64,000 bases of DNA. Source: HGM11367 sp964600435. Its GTDB lineage: Bacteria; Bacillota; Clostridia; Christensenellales; UBA1242. A model generated the notes under the pieces. The model was given only the letters and a program-made list of their open reading frames with translations. It did no database searches and was not told the origin of the DNA. A program made the position numbers and the translations under genes. The stretch covers positions 1 to 64,000 of the forward strand of contig CAZRJB010000007.1 in NCBI GenBank assembly GCA_964600435.1, read 5' to 3'. Below, piece after piece: positions 8,185 to 18,700 of this stretch (the stretch's first letter is position 1; every line of letters starts with the position of its first letter).

Positions 8185-8691
8185 TTACAAAATCCTACAA
8201 ACCAAGCAAGAAACAATTGCTCCAAAAATTGATGCCAAAATTCCAACAGGAATTGCATATGAAAGTTTTTTTATTGACGTTTTTGCCGTGTAAACAGTTG
8301 TAACATAAAACAATGTTTCGCTAGAACCCAAAATGCACGAGGCACATCTGGCAACATATGAATCCACTCCATATGTTGCATAAATATCATTTAGCAGTGC
8401 AAAACTCCCCGAACCAGTGAACGGCCTTAGCAAAACCAATTCACACACTTCTGTGGGAATTCCAAGCAAATTAAAAATTGGGCTTAAAAGTTTAATTAAC
8501 AAACTGCTCAGTCCACTTGCTCTAAAAAGGGCAACAGCCAGCAAAATTGCCACAATGTAAGGAAAAATATCCAAACAGAGCGAAAAGGCACCCTTTGCTC
8601 CGTCAATAAAAGTTTTATAAACATTAACCTTTTTAAAAAAGGCATAAACAAACAAAAAAACTAACAAAACAGGAAGAATGTATGTGCTCAT
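8185..8691 (-). CDS. spmB: Spore maturation protein B
   Basis: A 168-residue membrane protein with four to five transmembrane helices and the nucleoside-recognition (Gate) domain seen in SpmB. Signature segments are FPYIVAILLAVALFRASG, LLRPFTGSGSFALLND and LGSSETLFYVTTVYTA. SpmA and SpmB act together in dehydration of the spore core. It overlaps spmA by 4 bp, so the two are translationally coupled. The neighbour dacB, often found with spmAB, is absent. Confidence 0.95.
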   Translation of the reverse strand: MSTYILPVLLVFLFVYAFFKKVNVYKTFIDGAKGAFSLCLDIFPYIVAILLAVALFRASGLSSLLIKLLSPIFNLLGIPTEVCELVLLRPFTGSGSFALLNDIYATYGVDSYVARCASCILGSSETLFYVTTVYTAKTSIKKLSYAIPVGILASIFGAIVSCLVCRIL

Positions 8692-9254
8692 AATTTCTTC
8701 CTTTTAAACTTGCTAAACAAAAACACAAGCAAAACAGCAAACACACAAGTTAGCAAACTAGAAACAATTGTTGGCAAAATTATATCGGTTGAACACAAAC
8801 TACCAGCACTTTGCCTTAAGCCAATAACTGTTGTTGGTAAAAGTTGAATAGACACAGAATTAACAACCAAAAGCATAATTGCCGAAAAAGACGCTTTTTG
8901 CGAGCCGTCATCTAGTTTTTGCATTGCACTTATTCCACTTGGTGTTGAAGCATTGCCCAACCCTAAAATGTTAGATGCCATGTTTATTGCAATAAACTTG
9001 TTTGCTTCGGAATTGTCAGATTTAAACAAAAACCTTATAACGGGCGAGAGCAATTTTTCCAACTTTTGCCCCAACCCACTTTTGTCAACAATTTCAATAA
9101 TTCCAAGCCAAATGGCATAAATTCCCAAAAGATTCACACACAATTCAACTGCCTGTTCACCTGAAGACAGCATTTCGCTAACAACCGCCTCAGGGTTTGT
9201 AAACAGCAACAAAACAATTGCAGGCAAAACCATAAAAAACCAAACTTTGCTCAT
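8688..9254 (-). CDS. spmA: Spore maturation protein A
   Basis: A 188-residue multi-pass membrane protein with the SpmA signature MASNILGLGNASTPSGISAM and an N-terminal part reading LLLFTNPEAVVSEM. It works with SpmB in late spore development. The ATG lacks a Shine-Dalgarno; TATATA ends 6 bases before it. The stop codon of a possible 53-residue ORF lies 39 bp upstream, so spmA may be transcribed from its own promoter. Confidence 0.95.
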   Translation of the reverse strand: MSKVWFFMVLPAIVLLLFTNPEAVVSEMLSSGEQAVELCVNLLGIYAIWLGIIEIVDKSGLGQKLEKLLSPVIRFLFKSDNSEANKFIAINMASNILGLGNASTPSGISAMQKLDDGSQKASFSAIMLLVVNSVSIQLLPTTVIGLRQSAGSLCSTDIILPTIVSSLLTCVFAVLLVFLFSKFKRKKL

Positions 9255-9260
9255 AGCATA

Positions 9261-9266
9261 TATATA
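9261..9266 (-). promoter_or_regulatory. -10-like hexamer of spmA (leaderless)
   Basis: TATATA lies exactly 6 bases before the spmA ATG, and no ribosome binding site is present. The preceding CATATATATAT run could also be a mother-cell sigma-E-type -10, but no convincing -35 is seen. Confidence 0.35.
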
Positions 9267-9293
9267 TGAGTTTGTTTTTTAATTTGATTACAC

Positions 9294-9455
9294 CTAATTG
9301 TTGCAGGAAATCTGATTTAAAATTGTTTGCAAATTTGTTGAAATTGCCGAAAACAAGTTTTTGTAAGCGCTTATCTCTTTAACAGATTTCTCTTTAGAAA
9401 TATCAATTGCAATAATTGCACTAATCAGCACCAGTTTGTTTGGTTCAACTTTCAT
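9294..9455 (-). CDS. Small 53-residue protein, DUF6774-like
   Basis: This ORF begins MKVEPNKLVLISAIIAIDIS, continues with a helix rich in Lys/Glu, and ends LNQISCNN. The pattern of a hydrophobic segment, a short charged linker and a second amphipathic helix resembles the small clostridial family I know as DUF6774. That assignment is from memory of the pattern only. There is no clear ribosome binding site at the ATG and no in-frame alternative upstream (a TAA lies three codons before). It sits 39 bp upstream of spmA on the same strand. The function is unknown. Confidence 0.5.
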   Translation of the reverse strand: MKVEPNKLVLISAIIAIDISKEKSVKEISAYKNLFSAISTNLQTILNQISCNN

Positions 9456-9510
9456 GTTAAATTTTTATGTTAACTGCATTTTTTTGGTTAATTTTTAAAA
9501 CTGCTCCTAA

Positions 9511-9624
9511 TTATGCAAAAAATGTTTTTATAAAATTTTTAATCGTTTCTTTGCTTTCTTCAAATAAGTTTAAGAAGTTATCAATAACAAAAATAATTAA
9601 ATTAAAAAAAACTGTAACAACCAT
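9511..9624 (-). CDS. Possible 37-residue hydrophobic peptide
   Basis: The ORF begins MVVTVFFNLIIFVIDNF and continues with a charged amphipathic part (EESKETIKNF). It has one potential membrane helix. No Shine-Dalgarno is visible. It lies directly upstream of the 53-residue ORF on the same strand. It may be chance. Confidence 0.25.
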   Translation of the reverse strand: MVVTVFFNLIIFVIDNFLNLFEESKETIKNFIKTFFA

Positions 9625-9692
9625 ATTTACTTTTTAAAAAACACGACTATACTAAAAACAGTTTTCAAAAAGACTCAACAAAAAGGAATAAA

Positions 9693-11504
9693 ATGAGCAG
9701 GACAATAACCGACTTAAATTCTCAAGTAGAAGAATTAGAAAAAAGAATTAAAGCAATTTCCACCTCTCAAACAACCTTAACCCAAATTATTGCAATAAGA
9801 GATAGTTTGGAACAAGTAAAACTTTGCTTGAATGACTTAAACGAAACAATTGAAGAAAAAAATCAAATTGAACAAGACAACGACATAACAGCAATAAAAG
9901 CAAGGCTCACCACCGTTGAAGGCGACATTTCTGCAATAGAAACAGAAATTGCAACAGCCGAAGACGACATAGAATCGGTTCAAAGCGATGTATCTACCAT
10001 AAACACCCTAATAAGCGAACATTCAAGCATTATAAGCAACCTTCAAACAACGCAAACAAATTTGCAATCCACTCAAACAAACTTGCAAACCACCCAAACA
10101 AACCAAGCAAGTTTAATATCCACCAACACAAATAATATATCCACCAACACCACCAACATTTCAAAAAACACCACCGACATTTCAAGCCTAACAAGCAGAA
10201 TAACAGCATGCGAAGATGACATAAACGACCTAACAGGCGGAATAGACTTTGGAGAAATGTCTGAAAAATTAGACCTTTTAGCCGATGTATCCACACAAAT
10301 TTTCTCGTTTGAAAAATATGATTATAATGTTACGGTAAACGATAAATTCTACACGAGATTTTACTACTTTACTATCCCTAAAAAAACAACCGCTTTGTGC
10401 AGTTTTGATTTTAACTACACCACCCAAAACCCAAGCGGAAATCTCACAGCAGAATTCTATGTTAACTCCACCCTTAAACATACTCAAACAATCCCAGTTG
10501 TATATTTTCCAAACGGATACAGGTTTGAGTTTCCTCTTAGCACAAACTATATTTCTAACTATGTAAGAGTGAAACTAACCTTTACAGACACAATCACATT
10601 TAAAACCCTAACATTTTATGTTCATGGAATGAATGTTGACATTATGAAATATGATCATGAAATTTCTGCAATAACATATAACAATTACATTTATATAACA
10701 AAACATTGCAGTGACAGAATTTATTATGGTAAATTTTCACCAACCGACACCATAGATTTTAACAATTTGCCAAACGTTCAATTGAACTACGACAACGATC
10801 ATAAGTACACTTGGATGTGTTTTTTGCCATATTGTTCATATAACAAATCCACCGACACCAATTTTACCGCAGTATATGATGGAATTTTAAAAGAATCAGC
10901 GGACGGATATAAATATTTTAACACTGCCCCAGAACCATCTGAAACTCCGGTAACCAAACAAACAAAATCCACAACATATTCAAGTTCCTTGCCTTGTTGC
11001 GGAAGATACCTATATAATATTAGTTTGATTATTAAAAACGACGTTCCATACTTTGACCGCATGGATAACAATAGTTCACAAGATTCATTCAATGTTTCCG
11101 GAATTGGCACTTGGACTTATTGTTCACTTGTTCAATCCAACTTTTTTACACTTGAAAATCAAATACAAACATTACAAAGCATGAAAGCGGTTGCTTTAAA
11201 AAACGAAGATGGCTATTTTTATTATTTTAAAAACAGAACAACCGTACTTTTCCCAACAAAAATTTGTAAAGGTATTAGAGCAACAGCCTTTATGCAATCA
11301 AATGGCTACATAAATGTTTATGTTGCTAAAAAAGACGGAAACACAGATAAATATACCATTGTTATTGATGGAAACACAGAGCAAGCAAACTATATGTGCA
11401 CAATAAAAAACTGTGACGTGGTTTATGAAACACTCAACAACAAAATTATAAAACACACGCCGTCGGGCTGGACTTATGAAACTTTAACATATTTAGATAG
11501 TTAA
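9693..11504 (+). CDS. Coiled-coil, fibre-like surface protein
   Basis: A 603-residue protein with no signal peptide. Residues ~1-200 form a long coiled coil with heptad-like repeats (LNSQVEELEKRIKAI, later repeated NLQTTQT and NNISTNTTNIS units), the pattern of phage tail fibre stalks and trimeric adhesins. Residues ~210-603 are a Tyr/Thr/Asn-rich, beta-strand-rich head with no motif I recognise. The gene stands alone between spmA and the TasA-like gene, with an AAAAGGAATAAA ribosome binding site and a strong bidirectional terminator behind it. The plus strand is unusually C-rich compared with neighbouring genes, which may indicate transfer. It could be a prophage fibre relic or a cell-associated tip protein; there are no phage genes around it. 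Confidence 0.65.
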   Translation: MSRTITDLNSQVEELEKRIKAISTSQTTLTQIIAIRDSLEQVKLCLNDLNETIEEKNQIEQDNDITAIKARLTTVEGDISAIETEIATAEDDIESVQSDVSTINTLISEHSSIISNLQTTQTNLQSTQTNLQTTQTNQASLISTNTNNISTNTTNISKNTTDISSLTSRITACEDDINDLTGGIDFGEMSEKLDLLADVSTQIFSFEKYDYNVTVNDKFYTRFYYFTIPKKTTALCSFDFNYTTQNPSGNLTAEFYVNSTLKHTQTIPVVYFPNGYRFEFPLSTNYISNYVRVKLTFTDTITFKTLTFYVHGMNVDIMKYDHEISAITYNNYIYITKHCSDRIYYGKFSPTDTIDFNNLPNVQLNYDNDHKYTWMCFLPYCSYNKSTDTNFTAVYDGILKESADGYKYFNTAPEPSETPVTKQTKSTTYSSSLPCCGRYLYNISLIIKNDVPYFDRMDNNSSQDSFNVSGIGTWTYCSLVQSNFFTLENQIQTLQSMKAVALKNEDGYFYYFKNRTTVLFPTKICKGIRATAFMQSNGYINVYVAKKDGNTDKYTIVIDGNTEQANYMCTIKNCDVVYETLNNKIIKHTPSGWTYETLTYLDS

Positions 11505-11510
11505 AAAAGC

Positions 11511-11549
11511 AAAAAAAATCATTAGCCATTGTTGGTTAATGATTTTTTT
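11511..11549. terminator. Bidirectional terminator
   Basis: AAAAAAAATCATTAGCC (11511-11527) pairs with GGTTAATGATTTTTTT (11533-11548) around a 5-base loop, between convergent genes. Confidence 0.85.
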
Positions 11550-11570
11550 GTTTGCCGTTTTATTTTTTTA

Positions 11571-12179
11571 TTATTCAGAAGTTGTTGCTTTTTCTAATGC
11601 AAGAACAAAAGAAACAGTGATTGTTTTTGAATCAATGTCAACATTTTTCAATTCAACTGTCATTGTCCAAGTTTTGCTTTCACCTGCATTAATCTCTCCA
11701 GATTTGTCACTAGAAACAACGTCAGTTGTGTCAATAGCGACATCTGAAGCATTATTAAATGTCATAACATCTTCAGAAATGGTTGAAGTTACTGTATAAG
11801 AAACCTTATATGGTGATTTGTTTTCAAATTTGTATGTAAATGTAAATTTGTCACCAACTGCAGCAACTGAAAGGTCGCTTCCTAAAGTGTAACCGCCACC
11901 AGTTAAAGCGCTTACATTTTCTGTTGTTTCAGAACCAGCAGCAACCCATGTTGAACCTGCAACGTTTTCTCTTTTAACAGAAATTGAATCTTTTACTGCA
12001 GAACCTTTATCTTCTACTTTTGCAGTGAACACACCAAAAACATCACTTGAAGCAGTAAATGAAACGGTTGATGATGTTGTAAAAGTTACATTGACAGCAG
12101 CCCAAACACCAAATGCCATTAAAGAAATTGCAAGGCATAGTGATGCTATTGTTGAAAATAGTTTAATTTTTTTCTTCAT
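11571..12179 (-). CDS. TasA/camelysin-like secreted protein
   Basis: A 202-residue exported protein. It has a lysine-rich start and signal peptide (KKKIKLFSTIASLCLAISLM, with AFGVWAA at the cleavage region), as in SipW-processed TasA/CotN/camelysin proteins. A Thr/Val/Ser-rich beta-sandwich follows. The TasA family forms extracellular fibres in Bacillus biofilms; the same role here is inferred. No SipW-type signal peptidase gene is in the window. The gene lies next to the giant surface-protein gene and is transcribed in the same direction. The ribosome binding site is GGGGAT. Confidence 0.75.
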   Translation of the reverse strand: MKKKIKLFSTIASLCLAISLMAFGVWAAVNVTFTTSSTVSFTASSDVFGVFTAKVEDKGSAVKDSISVKRENVAGSTWVAAGSETTENVSALTGGGYTLGSDLSVAAVGDKFTFTYKFENKSPYKVSYTVTSTISEDVMTFNNASDVAIDTTDVVSSDKSGEINAGESKTWTMTVELKNVDIDSKTITVSFVLALEKATTSE

Positions 12180-12749
12180 AAATAAATCCCCTTTAAAAAA
12201 ATAGTTTGTGATTTAACAAGGTTACAAAAGCAACAAGAATTTGTTAACACGGCATTAACAAACACTTTTAACATCTTCTCAAATTGTTTAAATTGCTTTA
12301 ACAACTGGCAAATTTGCAGAAGATTTTTTTGCACTTTTGCAAATCACATCAACAAAAACCACAACCCAGCAAAAAACGTTGCACGGCAAACAACCATTTT
12401 TTGTTAAAATTGTTCTTTTTGTTTTGGTAAAGAATCTTTATCTTTACTAAGAACATTATAAAATATGAAACAAACTCCGTCAAACAAAAAACAACATTTT
12501 ACGTCAATATTTTTATTTTTTCAATAATTTTTATCAATTTTAAAGCACTGATTATGCAACATAATTTTAAACACCCACAATTGTGTCACACATTCAAAAA
12601 AGCCAGCCAACTTTTTAAAGGCGAAACTTTTTAAATTGTGTTTTTGTTGGTTTGCACAAAAAAAGATTGTTCTTTTGCTTTGAACAATCTTTTTTTTTAG
12701 CTATGCAAGAACAAAGCGAATAAAAAGACCTTTTTCTTGTTTTAAACCG
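12180..12749. other. Gene-free stretch with hairpins
   Basis: No supported gene was found. It holds the terminator of the giant gene (12658-12696), an 8-bp inverted repeat TTTGTTAA/TTAACAAA (12240-12262) in the presumed leader of the TasA-like gene, and an ATCTTCT/AGAAGAT hairpin followed by T7 (12273-12330) that would act as a terminator on the plus strand. A short TAAAGA/TCTTTA hairpin lies near 12430-12450. The rest is AT-rich. Confidence 0.6.
12658..12697 (-). terminator. Terminator of giant surface-protein gene
   Basis: AAAAAAAGATTGTTC (12658-12672) pairs with GAACAATCTTTTTTT (12682-12696), a 15-bp stem with a 9-base loop, about 55 bp past the stop codon. Confidence 0.85.
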
Positions 12750-15700
12750 CTATTTTTTAGGTTTTTTTGGAATGTTTTTATCTTGTGTGATTATTTGTTC
12801 AGAGTTAAACTCATTCAATTCTTGTTCATTTAACTCGCTTGTTCGAGTTAAAGTTTCGGTTGAAATCTTTTTAGAAAGTTTTTGAATTTTGTTTTTCTTT
12901 CTAACAACAATCACAACAATCACAACAACCATTGCTGCAACAAACAAAGCGCAGCACGAAATCAACACAATGATTGGCATTTTAGACACTTTATAAATCA
13001 GTTCAGCATTTTCTGTGATGTAACCAAAAACACCATATAGTCTTGTTTCCCAAGCCAACTCTGTATATGTTTGGTCAGGGTCCAAAATCACACCGTTTAT
13101 TGTGTGTTCGTTCAAAATAAATGTTCCATTAAAAGGATGTTGTTGTGTTCCAATTGGAATCCAGAATGCTCGTTCCAAATTTAAGTCTGCAGTCAACATG
13201 AAATATAAATGAGTGTTTGTTTGGTCAATTTCGCCACTGTTTAACATTTTTGCCATATAAGCCAATTGTTTCTCGTTGGCAATTAAGAATGGGTTGTTTT
13301 CTGTTCCTTCGCCATTCATTGTATCAACAGTGTCAATCCAGAAGAATTTTTCAAACTCAAAACTTATTGTGTTAACCGAGCCGTCATCCAAATTGAATTG
13401 ATTGTTTGCATTAAGATAAACAACAAAATTTAACAAATCGGAATCTTGTTTTGTTTTTATAACAATACCATTAAACAAAACTTGTTTTAATGCATATCTT
13501 GCACTTTCGGTTGTTTCAAAATTTAACATAAAGTTATAGTTTGCTTCAAATGTTTCCAAATTTTGTCCGTTAACAGAAATTGTTCCTGCACCAGTCAAAT
13601 TGCTCTCAATTTTAATGTTATAAGTTTTTGTTGCAGTTAAAGGTTTAACAACCAACAAACCGGTTTCTACATCGTCAATTGTTATAATGTGATAATAATA
13701 TGATCCATCAGCACTTAAAGAGAAGTAACCACCAAGCCCGTTAATTGTTATGTCTGTAATTTTATAACCCTCAACAATAGAATCAACATAAACAAATAAA
13801 GTTTCGCCAAGTCCAAAATTAGTTTTGTTTGTTTTGATTGTTGCAATTTCTGTGTTTTCAACTTCAACGGCAACATTTTTAATTTTAAACACAGCCACAT
13901 ATGTGTGTGGTGCTCCGTTTGTTTCTTCCAACACAATTGTTTCTGTTTGTTTTAACGTTGAATCTTTAATGCCGTCAACAGTCCAATAATCAAACACCAA
14001 ACCTTTTGCAGGAATTGCGCTAATAACAAATGATTCTCCAACAATAACATTAGCCACAGATTTACCATTTACTGTTGCTGTGCTACCCATATTTTCGATT
14101 GGTTCCTTAATGCCAACAGAAATTTCAAAAGAATAATAAAGCACAACAGTTGTGTTACCCTTTCCCATTGTAAAAGACAAATTTTCTGTTTTTATGTTGC
14201 TTTCATTTTTCTCGCTCCAGCCATAATATTTATAGCCAGCAATTGAAGGAGCATTGATTGTAACAAGAGAGCCAACCGCATAAAGAACTTGATTGTTATA
14301 AACAAACTTTTTGGTTGAACTTCCAAAAATACTTGTAATTTCGCCGCCATAAACCCCCGGTTTAAACTCAACAGAAACACTATATTTTTCATAGTTCCAA
14401 ATTGCATAAAGTGTAACCTCTATGCAGTCTGAGTTTGTATGATTTGTAACATCATAAACAAAGCCGTTTGTTTCCTTACCTGCCACAATAGTTTTAACAA
14501 TTATATTTCCATTTTCGTCTTTTTCAAAGCTGTATTTATAAGACCCTACCCCTAAATACGAGTTGTTCCAATACAAAAATTCGTATGGGTCATTAATTTG
14601 TTTTTGTGGGTCTGCAATTGAATCTGAGACAACAACGTTATTGTTGTCAGAATCAAAGAAGTTTGTTTCTCCGTAATAAATGTAATAAACATAATTTTTT
14701 ATGTCAGGGAATGGTTTTCCGTCTTTATAATTAAAGTTAAAAGAAACTTTAAATTTAGAAATACCAACATTTGCAACGCACTCAATATTGCTTGTTACAC
14801 TCTCAATTGTTGCAATATTGTTTTCATAATTAACATTGGTAATTCCTGTTACCATGTAACCTTTATTGCAAATTAACTCAAAAATCAATTTTGCACCATA
14901 TTCAACAACAATTTCATTTTTATTTGCTTTTAACAAATATTGTGAACCGTTTTTAATGCTAACTGAAACTTGGTTGCTATATGCATTGTTTTCGGTGGTT
15001 ATGCTTACGGTGAATGTTTTAACCTTTAGCGAAACCTCGTAGTAACCAATATTTTTGCCTGTTTGGTCTTGAATGTTTGTTTTAACTTGATTTAAAACAA
15101 TTGTTCCGTCAGAAGCAATGTCGTTTTTTGTTGAGTCAATTTCAAACCAGTCTGGCAAGTTAAATTTTAGATTAATGTCTGAGTATGCAGTTACAGTTGT
15201 TTCTAAAACAACAACCTGACGTCCGTTTAAAGTTTGTTGGCTGCAAACAACAAATGAATCATTCAATTTAACAAATTCACTTAAATTTGTAATTTTAAGG
15301 TCATTTCTAGATGTGTTAGTGAAAACATTTAACTGAATTGTTATTTCTTTGCAGTTAAACTTTGCAACATATGTGTGGTCACTTGCGTTTTCGTCATTAA
15401 TTGTTACGTTAATATCATTTTCGCTTATGATTTTGGTATTTTCTTCAAACCAACCATCAAATTCTGCATCATTCCATGCCGTGGCTGTTGCACCTTTGGC
15501 TTGTCTTCCAAATCTAACTGTTTCAGAAAAACTCTCCATTTGCACGCCAGAAGAATTTTTTATGCTTCCACCAATGCTTGTGTTATAAGTGATTGTGTAT
15601 GTTTCTCTTTCAATAACAAGCCTTATTGTTGTGGCTTTTTCAATTTCAAAAGAATATGTTAATTCTTTAGATTTGTCAATATAGTTTTCTTCTTCTTTTA

Positions 15701-18700
15701 TTTGCCAAGTTTTAACTTTCCAGCCAGTGGCAAAAGTTGGAACAAATTCAATTTTTTCTTTATATTCTTTAGTTATTTCGTTTTCAAAATTAGAAACGTA
15801 ATTAGTATAATTTGTTATTTCTATAATTGTTTCGTTTGTTTCGTCAAACTCTGCCAATTCAAAAGTTGCTGTATATGTTTCTTTTTCAGTGGCAATTGAT
15901 ATTGTTCCGTCTGATGTAAAGCCGGTGAACGTGTAAGTTGAACCTTCACATAAAATTGAACCAGTGTTTGTTGAGCCTGTTGGTGTAAATGTAACATTTT
16001 TCAATTTATATCCATATTTAACTGTTAAATTAAATGTTATGGTTTCTCCAACTTTTGTTGTTTTTGTAAAGTTTGCAGAAATGTTTTTGCTGTCACACAA
16101 AACAGAAATTGCATTTGTGTCAAAATCAAAAGTTATTGAAACATCTTTAGGTTCAAAAACAACTTCTATTGTTATATTGCTAACAAAACCGCTAACAGTA
16201 TAAGTTTCGTCATTATTTTTTTCAACCTTTACCAAGTCTATGTTTTCACCTGAAATAACTTTTATTTCTTTTATAGAATAGCCTTCGTTTGCTGTTGGTT
16301 TTAACTCAAGTGTTTCGCCCGTGAATTTATAAATTGTAATTGAAGATTTGTTTTTATCTGTGCTAACAACCCCAGACTCCACATAACCATAAACTGTGTT
16401 GTTAACTTGTATTGTTATTGCATTATTTTTTGCTTTATATTTAATTTCCCAAGTAACATTTTCTATAAAGTCAGATTGATTTTTGTATGTGTTAGAAGTT
16501 TCTTCTTGATCGCCAATAACAAATTTTTCAAACTCATAGCCCAAATTTCCTGTTGGAACAATTTGCACTCTGTTTGACGTTGAAACTGTAAATTCACACA
16601 AATTGTTCTGAACTTGTTTTGTTTCCTCTTTTAAGTATGTACCATTGGCAGTGTAATATTTTGCTGTTACTTTTTCAACATTTTCTGTTTGAATTGTTAA
16701 CGTAAATTCTTTTTCGTTCCATTTTGCCGTAAATTCCACATTATCATCATAATTAAACACAAAATCGGTTAATTCAATATCATTTTCGTTGTATGTGTAT
16801 CCACCAAATTCATATCCAGCACGTGTTGGTGTTGGCAACAAAACGTTAGAATCAAATTTTACGTCTTTTGTTATTATGCCATGGTCGCCGTCTACATAAC
16901 TCCAACCATCTTCAAGGCAAAACGTTCCACCATTTGCTTTTAATGTTAATGTGTAAGTGTTTGCAGTCCATTTTGCTGTGTAAGTTGTTTCATCACCCGG
17001 AATTGTTATGTTTAACAAGTTATCAATTGTGTAAGTTGTTTCGCCAATAGAATAACCATTAAATGTGTAGCCCGTTTTTTCTAGAGTTAAATAACTGCTC
17101 AGTTCTGCGGCAATGTCACCTAATTTTTTACCATAAAAATCAGTAATTGTTAATGTTTTATTGCTGTTTGAATATGCAAAAGCGTGACTATTAACATTAA
17201 TGTTTTTAAATTCAACATCAGACTCAAATTTTACAGAATATTTATTTAAGCTATACACTAAATAAATTGTTATGTCTTTTTTAACAACATGTTTGTTGCT
17301 ATCAATGTTTGTGTAATTTGTTGCATCTTGTTCTGTTAAACAATAGCCGGAATATGTGTAATGATCAATTGCTTCTGCTATGTTTTCAATAGAAAGTTCT
17401 GTGCCATAGTCATGTGTTTGTGATTGATATGTTGCGCTTTCGTCTTTTTGATGTTTTCCAGAACTCAAGTCATATGTGTATGTTTTAAACGTTACTGTAA
17501 ATTTATTAATTTCCCAAATTGCGTAAATTGTTATTTCTGTAGAATAATCTGTAAATATTTCGTTTAATGGTTTGTTAACAAAGTCAAGTTTGTTTGTAGC
17601 TGTAGATTCAGCACTTTTGCCCCATCCCTTAAACGTGTAGCCGTTTTCTTTATGGCTTGGTGTTGGGGCTTCAATTTTTTCGTAGTAGCAATAAGTGCCC
17701 TCTAGTGTTCCTATTAATATATCACCTTTAACACCGTTTAGGTTGTAGTTATATTTTATTTTGATTTCTTTTTTGATTATTTTACCGCTTGCAACAATTG
17801 AATAGTTGCCAACATCTGCACCAGTTGTAGAAACGGAAATTTCAATGCTATCGCCATAAGTTGCAGTTGCGTATTCAGCTTTTGTTATGGTTACAACGTC
17901 ACCATCAACAATGCCATCCAAAACAAGACTTTCACCTTCTGCCAAAACAACGTTTGTTGTTCCGTCTTGCTCTTTGCTGATTTCTTTTTTGTTATTTAAA
18001 GAATCAACAATCACAAGTTTAACTTCTTTTGTTGTTACTGTTACTGTTTCTGAATTACTTGTTAAAATAATACTTTCATTGGCTGTGTATGTTACAGTGT
18101 ACTCGTCGCCAACTTTTAGTTTGTTAGATGTTGAAACATTTGCATTTTCACATTCAATTTTTGCACTAATCAATTCTTTTAGTTTTTCAGAAGTGATTTT
18201 TGAAGAATTGTCATATGAAATTTCACAATTATCAAACATGTCAACAAACTTTTCATCGTCTAAAGTTGTAACAACCAAGTCACCATACACAAATTCAGCG
18301 GCAGCGGCTTTTAAGCCTATTGTTACTTCTAGTTTGCTTATTGTTCCTTTTTTACCAGCATTATCTTTTAAAGCAACGTTAAAGTTGGTTGTGTCTGAAC
18401 ATTCAACAATAATATCCTGTTCGCCTGCATTTGCGCTTTCATATTTTAAAGAAACGTTTGGCAAATTTTCAACAAACTCATCCCCGTTTGTGACTGCCTG
18501 ATAATTAATTTCATTAACAAAATCGGTTGTGCCGTCAAACACTTTATCATAGTTTGCAGTTATTTCAATTGTTCGTTTGGTTATTTTTAGTTTTAAAGCA
18601 GTTTCTACAGCAATTGTTCCATATTCACTTTCTAAATTATGCGAACTGTAACCATATTCACCAACATTGCCTTTTTCAAAGAAAATGTTTCCTGTTAAGT

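Noticed and set aside
10020..10200. Possible CRISPR-like repeats
   Set aside because: The short repeats are codon repeats of a coiled coil (NLQTTQT, NNISTNT units) with no unique spacers.
17887..18501. 204-codon plus-strand frame inside the giant gene
   Set aside because: No ribosome site; antisense to repeat-rich, biased codons of the giant gene, as are the other plus-strand frames from 13 to 31 kb.
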